A DNA stretch of 64,000 nucleotides from an uncultured Clostridia bacterium (GCA_946542235.1 CAMNKK010000002.1:20301-84300); one strand, 5' to 3'. Positions 49,921 to 59,188 are shown, numbered from the stretch's first letter. The notes: generated from the sequence alone by a model not told the origin. A program made the numbers and translations.

Positions 49921-51246
49921 TTGAAGTACTTTCAGGAGAAGGCGGAAACCATGCCGCTTTCCGAGCTGCGGAAGCTGCAGAGTGAGAAGCTGGTAAAGCA
50001 GGTTCGCCATGTATATGAGCATGTGGCGCCTTACCGCAGGAAGATGGATGAACTGGGCGTCAAACCGGAAGACATTCACGGCATTGAGGATCTGCCGAAG
50101 CTTCCCTTTCTGACGAAGGGCGACCTGCGTGATGAGTATCCTACGGGTTATCTGGGCGTTCCGATGAAGGACTGTGTGCGCATTCAGTCCACCAGCGGCA
50201 CCACGGGACGGCGTGTGGTGGCGTTTTATACGCAGCACGATATCGATCTGTGGGAAGACTGCTGCGCCCGGGCGATCGTAGCCACGGGAGGCTCCGATGA
50301 AGATGTGCTGCAGGTTGCCTACGGCTATGGGCTGTTCACGGGCGGCGCCGGCCTGAACGGCGGCAGCCACAGGGTGGGCTGCCTGACGCTGCCCATGTCC
50401 TCCGGAAACACGGACCGGCAGATTCAGTTCATGATGGATCTTGGGGCCACGATTCTCTGCTGCACACCCTCCTATGCCGCTTACCTTGGAGAAAGTATGA
50501 AAGAGCGGGGCATCGCTCCGGATCAGAACCCGCTGCGGGTCGGCATATTCGGCGCGGAACCCTGGACGGAGGAAATGCGGCAGGCGATTGAAAAGTCCCT
50601 GGGCATCAAGGCATATGATATCTATGGACTGACCGAAACCTCCGGCCCCGGGGTTGCTTTCGAGTGCCAGGAGCAGCAGGGAATGCATATCAACGAGGAT
50701 CACTTCATCGCGGAAGTGATTGATCCGGAGACGGGGAAGGTGCTTCCCGAGGGCAGCAAGGGCGAGCTGGTGTTCACCAGCCTGGACAAGGAAGCGTTCC
50801 CCCTTCTCAGATACCGGACGCGGGACATCTGCATCCTGAGCCGGAAAAAGTGCGCCTGCGGCAGGACCTTTATCCGGATGACCAAGCCCATGGGCCGCAG
50901 CGATGACATGCTGATTATCCGCGGCGTCAACGTATTCCCGAGCCAGATTGAGACCGTACTGCTGAAGGAAGGCTATACGCCGAACTATCAGATTGTGGTG
51001 GATCGGGTAAACAACAGCGATACCTTTGATATTCTCGTGGAGATGGATGAAGCGATGTTCGCGGATACGGTATCCGTGATTACCGGACGGGAGAAGGCAC
51101 TGGTTGCCGCGATGCGCGCGATGCTGGGCATCGGGCCGACGGTTCATCTGGTGGCACCCCATTCCATCCAGCGGAGCGAGGGCAAGGCAGTCCGGGTGAT
51201 CGACAAACGCAAGCTGGTGACGGATACCCAGTGGCTGGGGAAATGA
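49921..51246 (+). CDS. paaK: Phenylacetate-CoA ligase family protein
   Basis: A 441-residue adenylate-forming ligase of the PaaK family. Phosphate loop STSGTTGRR, DIYGLTETSGPG, RYRTRDI and GRSDDMLIIRGVNVFPSQIE are seen, with the C-terminal AMP-binding domain ending in a Lys-rich RVIDKRKL. In anaerobes carrying iorAB such ligases probably run in the ATP-forming direction, turning aryl-acetyl-CoA into aryl acetate plus ATP. That role is inferred from the operon. The start is TTG after GAGGTGGAG. A Cys pair (KKCACGRTF) in the middle is typical of the family. Confidence 0.92.
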   Translation: MKYFQEKAETMPLSELRKLQSEKLVKQVRHVYEHVAPYRRKMDELGVKPEDIHGIEDLPKLPFLTKGDLRDEYPTGYLGVPMKDCVRIQSTSGTTGRRVVAFYTQHDIDLWEDCCARAIVATGGSDEDVLQVAYGYGLFTGGAGLNGGSHRVGCLTLPMSSGNTDRQIQFMMDLGATILCCTPSYAAYLGESMKERGIAPDQNPLRVGIFGAEPWTEEMRQAIEKSLGIKAYDIYGLTETSGPGVAFECQEQQGMHINEDHFIAEVIDPETGKVLPEGSKGELVFTSLDKEAFPLLRYRTRDICILSRKKCACGRTFIRMTKPMGRSDDMLIIRGVNVFPSQIETVLLKEGYTPNYQIVVDRVNNSDTFDILVEMDEAMFADTVSVITGREKALVAAMRAMLGIGPTVHLVAPHSIQRSEGKAVRVIDKRKLVTDTQWLGK

Positions 51247-51283
51247 GATCACCATCGGACAGAAACGGAAAGGAGAGAAACCA

Positions 51284-51715
51284 ATGGCCCTGAATCAACT
51301 GTCTGTTTTTGTGGATAATACACCTGGCGCCCTGGCGGACATTGCGGAGGTGCTCGCAAACGCGGACATCAATCTGCGCGCGCTTTCCATTGCGGATACG
51401 GAACGCTTCGGCATCCTGCGCATGATCGTCAGCGACAACAGGATGGCGGTTTCCGTGCTGAAGGGAAAGGGCTACATCGTCAAGGAGACGGAAGTGGTCG
51501 GCGTCAAGATCGGAGATCAGCCCGGAAAGATGGCGGAGGCGCTGAAGGTGCTGGATCTGGCCGAAATCAATCTGGAGTACCTGTATGCCTTCTGCGCCCG
51601 GACGGAGAGGCATGCCTATCTGGTCATCCGCGTCGCGGATAACCAGAAGGCGGAGGAAGTGCTGACCGCCGCGGGGTTCCATATGATCGAAGACTCGGAT
51701 GTGGCAAAGCTGTAA
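51284..51715 (+). CDS. Tandem ACT-domain protein
   Basis: A 143-residue protein made of two ACT domains: residues about 4-68 (LSVFVDNTPGALADIAEVLANADINLRALS) and about 70-140 (GVKIGDQPGKMAEALKVLDLAEINLEYLY). It has no catalytic domain. It follows paaK by 37 nt; ACT proteins of this type often accompany iorAB-paaK. It probably senses an amino acid, likely aromatic, and modulates a partner, but the ligand is unknown. AAAGGAGAG precedes the ATG. Confidence 0.88.
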   Translation: MALNQLSVFVDNTPGALADIAEVLANADINLRALSIADTERFGILRMIVSDNRMAVSVLKGKGYIVKETEVVGVKIGDQPGKMAEALKVLDLAEINLEYLYAFCARTERHAYLVIRVADNQKAEEVLTAAGFHMIEDSDVAKL

Positions 51716-51731
51716 GAAAGAACGGTTCCGG

Positions 51732-51765
51732 GGAGAGGAGACCGGGGTGTCTCCTCTCCTGTTTT
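51732..51765 (+). terminator. Terminator of iorA-iorB-paaK-ACT
   Basis: A perfect 11-bp stem GGAGAGGAGAC/GTCTCCTCTCC with a CGGGGT loop, then TGTTTT. Confidence 0.85.
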
Positions 51766-51828
51766 CAAGGGAAAAAGCATGCTTCCGGAATGGTCCGGCA
51801 GTCTGGCAGGAAAGGAAGGAAAACAAAG

Positions 51829-52716
51829 ATGCGCATCGGTGCACTGGAAGCCGGCGGAACAAAAATGGTTCTGGGGATCTTTGATGAGGAGGGGCATTTG
51901 CTGGAGGACACGAAGCTTCCTACCCGCTCTCCGGCCCAGACCATGCCGGAGATTATTTCTTTCTTTCGGGAAAGGGAGATTGAGACGCTGGGTATCGGAA
52001 CCTTCGGACCGGTGGATCTCCGGCCAGGCTCCCCCACATACGGCGGTATTACCGCCACTCCCAAGCTGGACTGGCGGAACTATCCCATGCTTGCGAAGCT
52101 GCAGGAGGAGCTGCAGGTCCCCTGCGCCATCGATACGGACGTGAACGCCGCGGTGCTGGCGGAATGCAGGCTGGGTGCGGCCCGGGGATGTGAAAACGCG
52201 GTGTATGTCACCGTGGGAACCGGGATCGGGGCAGGTATTTTTGCGGGAGGGAAAACGGTTCACGGGCTGATGCACCCGGAAGTGGGGCATATGCTGCTGA
52301 AGCCGAATCCGCTGGATCCGCTGCCCCAGGGTATCTGCCCCTACCATGAGAGCTGCCTGGAAGGGCTGGCCTCCGGTCCGGCGATTGCCAAGCGGACCGG
52401 CGCGGGCGGGGAAGCGCTGCCGGATGACGATCCGGTATTTACCCTGGAGACAGACTATCTGGCACAGATGTGCGTGAACCTGATCATGACGGTCAGCCCC
52501 GAGCGGATCATGATCGGCGGAGGCGTGATGGAAAGGGAATACCTGCTGGACCGGATCCGCAAGGAAACGGTCCGGCTGCTGGGAGGATATATCCAGATGC
52601 CTGAAATCACGGCCAGGATTGACTCCTACATAGTACGGCCGGAGCTTTATCCCATCAGCGGGCTGATCGGCGCATGGCTTCTGGGAAGAGACGCGGGAGG
52701 AAATGCGGTTTCATGA
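51829..52716 (+). CDS. ROK-family sugar kinase (fructokinase-like)
   Basis: A ROK kinase of 295 residues that would phosphorylate a hexose with ATP. Phosphate motif GALEAGGTKMVLG, TFGPVD, IDTDVNAAVLAE, VTVGTGIGAG, and the zinc-binding region HPEVGHML followed by CPYHESCLEGLASGPAI are seen. The H/C/C pattern and HPEVGH fit the fructokinase branch. ATG 51829 is chosen because AAGGAAGG is close upstream; the open frame begins at 51790. Its stop overlaps the mutS2 start (ATGA). Confidence 0.88.
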   Translation: MRIGALEAGGTKMVLGIFDEEGHLLEDTKLPTRSPAQTMPEIISFFREREIETLGIGTFGPVDLRPGSPTYGGITATPKLDWRNYPMLAKLQEELQVPCAIDTDVNAAVLAECRLGAARGCENAVYVTVGTGIGAGIFAGGKTVHGLMHPEVGHMLLKPNPLDPLPQGICPYHESCLEGLASGPAIAKRTGAGGEALPDDDPVFTLETDYLAQMCVNLIMTVSPERIMIGGGVMEREYLLDRIRKETVRLLGGYIQMPEITARIDSYIVRPELYPISGLIGAWLLGRDAGGNAVS

Positions 52717-55202
52717 TGACGGAAAGAACGCTGCGGGTTCTGGAATTTCCACGAATCCGGGAGATGCTGGCGGAAGGCGCCCTGACGGCCATCGGCGCGG
52801 AGAAATGCCGGATGCTGGTGCCCGCGGACACAATGTACGATATTGACCTGGCTCAGAAGGAAACCGAGGAAGCCACGGTGATTCTGCAGTATACCGGAGG
52901 GCATCCCCTGAGTGAGTTTCCGGACGCGAGGCCCGCACTGACGGTCTGCGAGAAGGGCGGAACCCTCAGCCCCGGCATGCTGCTGAGCGTGGCGGCGCTG
53001 CTCCGGGCCAGCCGCGCAGCCCGGGACGCGCTGATTACGGAACGGGAAAACACCCCCCTGCTGCGGGGAAGGGCGGAGCAGCTGACGGATGCGCGGAACG
53101 TGGAAAGCGATATCACCGACGCGATCCTGAGCGAGGATGAAATCGCGGACAGGGCGTCCTCCGAGCTGATGAACATCCGGCGGCACCTGCGGGGCGCGCA
53201 GGACCGGATCAAGGAGAAGCTGAACCAGATGATCCGGTCCTCCTCCCTCCAGAAGTATCTGCAGGAAGCTATTATTACCGTGCGGAATGACCGGTATGTC
53301 ATTCCGGTCCGGGCCGAATACCGGGCTCAGGTGCCGGGACTGGTTCATGATCAGAGCACCTCCGGCGCCACGCTTTTCATTGAACCCATGGCCGCGGTGG
53401 AAATGGGAAACGAGATCCGGGAATGGGAAATCAAGGAAGCGCGGGAGATTGAACGGATTCTGGCGTCCCTCAGCGCGGAGGTGGCACCGTACGCGGAAGC
53501 GCTGCGGGGAAATGTGGAAGCGCTGGGAGAACTGGATTTCATTTTTGCCAAGGGCCTGCTGAGCAGGAGACTTCGCTGCGTGGCGCCGAAGATGAACGAG
53601 CGGGGATTTCTGCATATCCTTCGGGGAAGGCATCCGCTGATTGATCCGGAAAAGGTGGTGCCCAGCGACATTACCCTGGGATACGCTCCTGCTCCTTCCC
53701 GGAAGGATGCAGCCGGGAAAGCGCCCGCGGAAGAGCCGGACGGCGGCGGGAAAAAGAGCTGGAAGGTCAGGGACGCGGAATCCCGGCAGGCAAGGGAAAA
53801 CCGGGAGGAGACGGGTACGGGCTTCAATACGCTGGTGATCACGGGGCCGAATACCGGCGGAAAAACCGTGACGCTGAAGACGATCGGCCTGATGACGCTG
53901 ATGGCACAGGCCGGCCTGCAGGTGCCGGCGGAGCTGGGAACGGAGCTTGCAGTCTTTGAACAGGTCTGGGCAGATATCGGGGATGAGCAGAGCATTGAGC
54001 AGAGCCTGAGCACTTTCAGCGGACACATGACGAATATTGTCAGTATCATGAAAGAGGTGACGCCCCGGGATCTGGTGCTTTTTGATGAGCTGGGCGCGGG
54101 AACGGATCCGACGGAGGGCGCGGCGCTGGCCCAGAGCATTCTGACCCGGCTGCTGCACATCCGGGTCAGGACGGTGGCGACAACTCACTACAGCGAGCTG
54201 AAGGTGTTTGCCCTGACAACGGAGGGCGTGGAAAACGCCAGCGTGGAGTTCAACGTGGAGACCCTTCGGCCGACCTACCGGCTGAGCATCGGGGTGCCCG
54301 GGAAGAGCAATGCCTTTGAAATCAGCAGGCGCCTCGGCCTGCCGGAGAACCTGATTGAAGGAGCCAGAAAGCTGCTGAGCAGCGACGAGGTTCGGTTTGA
54401 GGATGTGATCGCCAATGCCGAGTATCACCGCCAGATCGCGGAGCGGGAACGGCAGCTGGCACAGGAGGCCAGCCGGGAAACCCTGAAGCTGCGGGATGAG
54501 GCGGAAAAGCTGCGGCGGGAGATGGAAGAAAAGCGGGAGCAGAGCGTGCGGAAGGCAAAGGAGGAAGCCAGACGCATTCTGCAGGATGCCCGGAGAGAAA
54601 GCGAAAGCATCATCAGCGATCTGAAGCGAATGAAAAAGGAGGCGGGTTCTGCCGCTGAAATCAATGCGCTTCGCCGGGAACTGGATCAGGGGATCGATGA
54701 GATGAGCGAAGGACTGCAGGCCCCCCGGACGGAAGAAGGGGAAGCACCCAAAACCCTGAAGGCGGGGGATCGGGTGCGGGTGCTGACCTTCGGCACGGAA
54801 GCATCGGTGCTGAGCGAACCCAACGCCCGGGGAGAGGTGGAGCTGGCCAGCGGGAACATGAAATTCAAGGCAAAGCTGGGAGACCTGCGGCTGATCCGGG
54901 AAAGCGCGGAGAAGGAAAAAACCGTGGTCCGGGCCAAAACCGGGGCCATGACCAGGACAGTGCCCCTGGAATGTGACGTCAGGGGCATGAATCTGGAGGA
55001 AGCCATCAGCGCAGTGGAAATCTATCTGGATGAAGCCGTGATGGCCGGGCTGCATGAGGTGAGCGTGATTCACGGCAAGGGGACCGGCGTGCTTCGAAGC
55101 GGGATCCGGCAGGAGCTGCGGAGAAACCGGCATGTGAAGAGCTGCCGGCCCGGGATGTACGGGGAAGGCGAAGACGGCGTCACGGTGGTTGCTCTGAAAT
55201 AA
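52713..55202 (+). CDS. mutS2: MutS2 / RqcU, ribosome rescue and recombination-related ATPase
   Basis: MutS2, 829 residues. Members act on collided ribosomes and on recombination intermediates. It starts LRVLEFPRIREMLAEGAL; the core has SSSLQKYLQEAIITVRNDRYVIPV and DQSTSGATLFIEP. The ATPase has Walker A GPNTGGKTVTLKT, FDELGAGTDPTEGAAL and TTHYSELK. A coiled-coil clamp segment lies around 590-640, a KOW-like segment near 690 (AGDRVRVLTFG) and a C-terminal Smr domain (DVRGMNLEEA, IHGKGTGVLR). Start ATG 52713 has GGGAGGAAA upstream. It is translationally coupled to the ROK gene. Confidence 0.94.
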   Translation: MMTERTLRVLEFPRIREMLAEGALTAIGAEKCRMLVPADTMYDIDLAQKETEEATVILQYTGGHPLSEFPDARPALTVCEKGGTLSPGMLLSVAALLRASRAARDALITERENTPLLRGRAEQLTDARNVESDITDAILSEDEIADRASSELMNIRRHLRGAQDRIKEKLNQMIRSSSLQKYLQEAIITVRNDRYVIPVRAEYRAQVPGLVHDQSTSGATLFIEPMAAVEMGNEIREWEIKEAREIERILASLSAEVAPYAEALRGNVEALGELDFIFAKGLLSRRLRCVAPKMNERGFLHILRGRHPLIDPEKVVPSDITLGYAPAPSRKDAAGKAPAEEPDGGGKKSWKVRDAESRQARENREETGTGFNTLVITGPNTGGKTVTLKTIGLMTLMAQAGLQVPAELGTELAVFEQVWADIGDEQSIEQSLSTFSGHMTNIVSIMKEVTPRDLVLFDELGAGTDPTEGAALAQSILTRLLHIRVRTVATTHYSELKVFALTTEGVENASVEFNVETLRPTYRLSIGVPGKSNAFEISRRLGLPENLIEGARKLLSSDEVRFEDVIANAEYHRQIAERERQLAQEASRETLKLRDEAEKLRREMEEKREQSVRKAKEEARRILQDARRESESIISDLKRMKKEAGSAAEINALRRELDQGIDEMSEGLQAPRTEEGEAPKTLKAGDRVRVLTFGTEASVLSEPNARGEVELASGNMKFKAKLGDLRLIRESAEKEKTVVRAKTGAMTRTVPLECDVRGMNLEEAISAVEIYLDEAVMAGLHEVSVIHGKGTGVLRSGIRQELRRNRHVKSCRPGMYGEGEDGVTVVALK

Positions 55203-55225
55203 AGAAAAGAAGGCACGGGATCAAA

Positions 55226-55918
55226 ATGAAGGAAAAACCGTATATTCTGATCGTGGATGATGATCCGAATATTTCCAGGCTGGTGGCACTGTACCTGGAA
55301 AAGGAAGGCTATGAAGTCAGGACGGCGGACCGGGGAGACGACGCGGTGAATGAGTTTACCCGTCTTCCTCCGGATCTGATGGTACTGGACGTTATGCTGC
55401 CCGGAATGGACGGATACCAGGTGCTGAAAAGCGTGCGCAAGAGCAGCGCGATTCCGGTGATCATGCTGACCGCCCGGGACGAAACCTTCGACAAGGTGCT
55501 GGGACTGGAACTGGGGGCTGACGATTATATGACCAAGCCCTTTGACGCCAAGGAGCTCGTGGCCCGGGTCAAGGCAGTGCTCCGGCGGACGCAGGGCGGG
55601 GAGGAGGACAAGAAGACGGATCTCTCCTTCCCCGGGCTGACGGTCAGCATTGCGGAATACGCGGTCTATTACGAGGGAAAGCGGCTGGATATGCCGCCCA
55701 AGGAACTGGAGGTGCTCTACTTCCTGGCAGGATCCCCGAACCAGGTCTTTACCCGGGAACAGCTGCTGAAGCAGGTCTGGGGGTTTGATTTCTTCGGAGA
55801 CAGCCGAACCGTGGATGTGCATATCAAACGCCTGCGGGAGAAGCTGACGGGCAGCGAGAAGTACGGGTGGAGCATACATACCGTGCGGGGCGTGGGATAC
55901 AAGTTTGAAATGAACTGA
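55226..55918 (+). CDS. OmpR/PhoB-type response regulator
   Basis: A two-component response regulator, 230 residues. The receiver domain (about 6-120) has the acidic pocket DDD (11-13), phospho-acceptor Asp55 in VLDVMLPGMDG, Thr/Ser of MLTARD and Lys104 in MTKPF. The C-terminal winged helix (about 135-228) has PPKELEVLYFLAG and DSRTVDVHIKRLREKL. It is partnered with the histidine kinase two genes downstream. The stop overlaps the following open frame. Target genes are unknown. Confidence 0.94.
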   Translation: MKEKPYILIVDDDPNISRLVALYLEKEGYEVRTADRGDDAVNEFTRLPPDLMVLDVMLPGMDGYQVLKSVRKSSAIPVIMLTARDETFDKVLGLELGADDYMTKPFDAKELVARVKAVLRRTQGGEEDKKTDLSFPGLTVSIAEYAVYYEGKRLDMPPKELEVLYFLAGSPNQVFTREQLLKQVWGFDFFGDSRTVDVHIKRLREKLTGSEKYGWSIHTVRGVGYKFEMN

Positions 55919-55929
55919 TGAGGAAGATC

Positions 55930-57138
55930 ATGAACGAGCGAATCAGGAAAGCCGTAACCTTCTTTACCGAAGAAACCGGGATCATGGACGGGATGGCGGT
56001 CTGCTGCGGCCGGAACGGGCGGAGGCAATGGGCCTGGGACGGCAGGGAAATCGGCCCGGATACGGTCTATGACCTGGCGTCCGTGACCAAAATTTTTACC
56101 GGCCTGTGCCTGATGAAACTCTGGGAGAGGGGGAAGCTGGATCCATTCCGGCGGATCAGCTGGTACTGCCCCGAATTCAGCCGTCTGGGAGAGGTGACGG
56201 TGGAGCAGCTGATGTCCTTTCAGGTGCAGCTGCGAACGCCGGAAAGAATAGACCGGCAGCGAACCCGTGAAGAGGCGCTGGCATGCCTTCGGGAAACGCA
56301 GTCTCTGGGCGGATGCGGCCGGCGCGCCTATTCCGATATTCCGGCCATGGTGCTGAAATATGTCGTGGAAAAGGCCTCCGGAATGGATATGATGGAATGC
56401 GTTCGGAAAGCGGTCCTGGAGCCGGCCGGCATGACCTCTACCTGGGCCGCGGTGCCGGAGGAGCGGAAAAAGGACTGCCTTCTTTACGGACCGGAATACC
56501 GGATTGAGGGAGAACAGTGGATCTGCCGGGAGAATTCTCCCCGCGGGATTCCGCATGATCCGAAGGCAGCTGTTCTGCAGGGAAGCAGCGGCGACCTGTG
56601 CGGCCACGCGGGCCTGTTTTCCACCCTGGAGGACATGTCCAGGCTGGCGGAGGCGATCCTGGACGGCCGGATTCTCAGCCGGGAGAGCCTGCGGCGGATG
56701 GCGGTCAACCGGACCGGGCGGGAGCTGGCGGACGGCGGTTATACCCAGTACCTGGGATACTGCTGCTACCTGAAGCATCCTGACCAGTACTTTTCCGAGA
56801 TCCCGGCGGACATGAGCCGGGAAGCCTTCGGCATCGGAGGCTTTACGGGGAACCACTTCAGCGTGGATCCCGGCACGGGAAGATATACTCTTTTCCTGGG
56901 CAACAGGGTGCGGGACAGGCTGACGATGCTGATTCTTCCCGAAGGGAAAAGCCGGACGGATTACGGACTGCAGGAGGACGGAACAGGCCGGATCCGCTGG
57001 ACGGACGGAAGCGTTCATTTTTCCTCGGCCAATTATGTGCACCAGAAGGATGAACACCTGCATGCCGTGATTGAGCGGCTTTTCAGGGAGAAAAGGGAAG
57101 GGGAGCGCCCGTGCCTGACGGAGCGGGAAAGACGGTAA
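55930..57138 (+). CDS. Cytoplasmic serine hydrolase of the beta-lactamase/PBP4 fold
   Basis: A class-C-beta-lactamase-like (PF00144-type) hydrolase of 402 residues. Catalytic SxxK is Ser51-Val-Thr-Lys54 in YDLASVTKIFTG. The second motif is probably Tyr-Ser-Asp in RRAYSDIPAMVLKYV, in place of Tyr-x-Asn. The C-terminal HxG-type strand is IGGFTGNHFSVDP. There is no signal peptide or membrane segment visible, so it is predicted cytoplasmic. ATG 55930 has GAGGAAG just upstream; ATG 55918 overlapping the regulator stop lacks a ribosome binding site. It lies between the response regulator and its kinase. The substrate is unknown: peptides or esters. Confidence 0.8.
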   Translation: MNERIRKAVTFFTEETGIMDGMAVCCGRNGRRQWAWDGREIGPDTVYDLASVTKIFTGLCLMKLWERGKLDPFRRISWYCPEFSRLGEVTVEQLMSFQVQLRTPERIDRQRTREEALACLRETQSLGGCGRRAYSDIPAMVLKYVVEKASGMDMMECVRKAVLEPAGMTSTWAAVPEERKKDCLLYGPEYRIEGEQWICRENSPRGIPHDPKAAVLQGSSGDLCGHAGLFSTLEDMSRLAEAILDGRILSRESLRRMAVNRTGRELADGGYTQYLGYCCYLKHPDQYFSEIPADMSREAFGIGGFTGNHFSVDPGTGRYTLFLGNRVRDRLTMLILPEGKSRTDYGLQEDGTGRIRWTDGSVHFSSANYVHQKDEHLHAVIERLFREKREGERPCLTERERR

Positions 57139-57172
57139 AGCGGACTCCCGAGACAGGAGGGAAAAAGGATTC

Positions 57173-58606
57173 ATGAACAGCCTGTTTGCGCGGATTATGG
57201 CTGTGGTGCTGAGTGTGATTCTGCTCCTGACCATTTCCCTGAGCGTGCTGAGCTATTTCAGCCTGCGGGAACAGCGAATCTCAGCCCGGCTGGATTATCT
57301 GGCGGCGGAAGCGGAGGAAATCGCCTATCTGGCGGCAGATCTGAACGGTGGAAACGGCGGGCTGCTGTTTTTCCAGAACTCGCGACAGTATCTGAACCGG
57401 ATGGCCCAGAAGGTCAATGAGGAATTCGGAGCCTACATCGCCGTGGTGGACCGGTGGGGGAATGTCATGACCAATGTGCAGACCGCCTACAGTGAAGACC
57501 CGGACTTTGTGGCCAGCCTGAGCGGGGAGGAAATCAGCAATGCCCTGACCCAGGTGCTGGCCGGGAAAACCATCCGGGTCCGGAGCAGCGTGGGGGCGGA
57601 CGCAACCTTTACGGTGGGGGTGCCCTATCTTCAGTATGAGACGGTGACCGGGGCCGTGTTTATCCAGACCAAGGCCCAGCGGATCCAGGGAGGCATGGAG
57701 GACCTGGTGTGGCAGGTGCTGGCAGTGGCGCTGGCGGCTTCCATTCTGAGCGCGCTGGCGGTCGGATTGGTGGTGCGGTCCATCATGCGGCCGCTTTCCG
57801 CGCTGACGGAGGCTGCCCACGCCATGGGAGAAGGGGACTTCAGCCGCCGGCTGGATGAGGAGAAGGGAGACCGGGAGCTGCGGCAGCTGGCGCATACCTT
57901 CAACGGAATGAGCGGGAAGCTCCGGGATCTGGAAAACAGCAGAAGGGAATTTGTCGCCAATGTAAGCCATGAGCTCCGCAGTCCGATTACGAGCATCAAG
58001 GGATTTGCGGAGGGAATGGCGGACGGAGTCATTCCGGAGGAGGATCATCCGAAATACCTGCGCCTGGTGGCGGAGGAGAGCAACCGGCTGAGCCATCTGG
58101 TGGGAGATCTGCTGCAGCTGAGCCGGCTGGAGCGGGAGGACGCGGCGCTGGAAAAAACGGAATTTGACATGAACGAGATGCTGCGGCGCGCGATTATCCG
58201 GAGAATGAATGATCTGGACGCGAAGAAAATCAATGTGGAATGCGATTTCCGAGCCGACCCCTGCCTGGTGCGTGCAGACTCGGAGCGGATTGAACAGGTG
58301 GTGGTGAACCTTCTGGACAACGCCATCAAGTTTACCGGGGAGAAGGGCAAAATCGTACTGACCACTGAACGCCTCGGGGAGGAGGCGCGGATCACCGTCT
58401 GGGATGATGGAATCAGCATTCCGGAGGAGGACCGGGGGCGGGTGTTTGAGCGCTTCTTCACGGCTGACAGAGCCCATACATCCGGCAAGGGCACAGGGCT
58501 GGGACTGAGCATCTGCCAGCGTATCCTGGAGATGCACGGAAAGGAAATCCGGCTGCAGGATACGGAGGAAGGAACCGGGTTCCGCTTTTCTCTGGATGCG
58601 GCGTGA
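57173..58606 (+). CDS. HAMP-domain sensor histidine kinase
   Basis: A membrane sensor kinase, 477 residues: helix 1 at about 7-28, an extracytoplasmic sensor domain (about 30-180) with IAVVDRWGNVMTNVQ, helix 2 at about 182-203, HAMP (about 204-255), HisKA with the phosphoryl histidine in FVANVSHELRSPITSIKGF (about residue 266), and an ATPase domain with VNLLDNAIKFT, DDGISIPEED, RVFERFF and GKGTGLGLSICQ. This is the PhoR/ResE-like architecture. It is the cognate kinase of the regulator upstream. The signal is unknown. Confidence 0.93.
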   Translation: MNSLFARIMAVVLSVILLLTISLSVLSYFSLREQRISARLDYLAAEAEEIAYLAADLNGGNGGLLFFQNSRQYLNRMAQKVNEEFGAYIAVVDRWGNVMTNVQTAYSEDPDFVASLSGEEISNALTQVLAGKTIRVRSSVGADATFTVGVPYLQYETVTGAVFIQTKAQRIQGGMEDLVWQVLAVALAASILSALAVGLVVRSIMRPLSALTEAAHAMGEGDFSRRLDEEKGDRELRQLAHTFNGMSGKLRDLENSRREFVANVSHELRSPITSIKGFAEGMADGVIPEEDHPKYLRLVAEESNRLSHLVGDLLQLSRLEREDAALEKTEFDMNEMLRRAIIRRMNDLDAKKINVECDFRADPCLVRADSERIEQVVVNLLDNAIKFTGEKGKIVLTTERLGEEARITVWDDGISIPEEDRGRVFERFFTADRAHTSGKGTGLGLSICQRILEMHGKEIRLQDTEEGTGFRFSLDAA

Positions 58607-58613
58607 AAAGTAT

Positions 58614-58635
58614 TGACAGGTGTGCTATACTGTCA
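58614..58635 (+). promoter_or_regulatory. Extended -10 promoter framed by an inverted repeat, upstream of aroK
   Basis: TGCTATACT (58623-58631) fits an extended -10 element. It lies within the inverted repeat TGACAG-N10-CTGTCA (58614-58619 with 58630-58635). A TTGACA at 58613 is only 7 nt from TATACT, so it is not a normal -35. The arrangement looks like a repressor-type operator on a promoter 42 nt before aroK. Confidence 0.45.
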
Positions 58636-58672
58636 CGCATGAACCGGGCGTGGATGAAAGGAGGAAACAGAA

Positions 58673-59188
58673 ATGCTGAACAGACAGATTTTCCTGATTG
58701 GGATGCCGGGAAGCGGAAAGAGCACCATTGGACGGCGGGCTGCCTGGGAAGCAGGGGTTTCGTTCCTGGACATGGACAGCTGGATTGAACAGCAGGCGGG
58801 CATGAGCATTCCCGAAGTATTTGAAAAATACGGGGAAGCCGGCTTCCGCAGAATGGAAAAGGGCGCGCTGGCTTTCCTGAGCATGACCCGTCCGGGAATG
58901 ATCTCCCTGGGCGGCGGAACGGCGATGGATCAGGAAAACCGGAAAATCATGCGGGCCTGCGGCAGCGTGATCCTGCTGGACCGGCCGGTCGAACGGATCC
59001 TTACCGATCTGAATCCGGAAAACCGGCCTCTGCTGAAGGACAATCCGGAGGAGAAGCTGCAGGAGCTTTATGACGTCCGAATGCCGGTGTACCGCGCACT
59101 GGCGGACGTTACGATCCGCAATGACGGGGATTTCCAGAGCGCGGTTTCCCTGCTGAGCAGAGTACTGAAGGAAAGGTATCACGCATGA
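58673..59188 (+). CDS. aroK: Shikimate kinase
   Basis: Phosphorylates shikimate in aromatic amino-acid synthesis; 171 residues. Phosphate loop GMPGSGKSTIGRRAA, substrate-binding FLDMDSWIE, GGGTAMDQENR, and the lid with RPLL are seen. The start ATG has AAAGGAGGAAAC upstream. It overlaps the next gene by 4 nt (ATGA). It shares the pathway with the pheA-aroF operon elsewhere in the window, but is not linked to it. Confidence 0.92.
   Translation: MLNRQIFLIGMPGSGKSTIGRRAAWEAGVSFLDMDSWIEQQAGMSIPEVFEKYGEAGFRRMEKGALAFLSMTRPGMISLGGGTAMDQENRKIMRACGSVILLDRPVERILTDLNPENRPLLKDNPEEKLQELYDVRMPVYRALADVTIRNDGDFQSAVSLLSRVLKERYHA

Noticed and set aside
58613-58631. TTGACA plus TATACT as a standard promoter before aroK.
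   Set aside because: The spacer is 7 nt, far from 17. An extended -10 reading is preferred.
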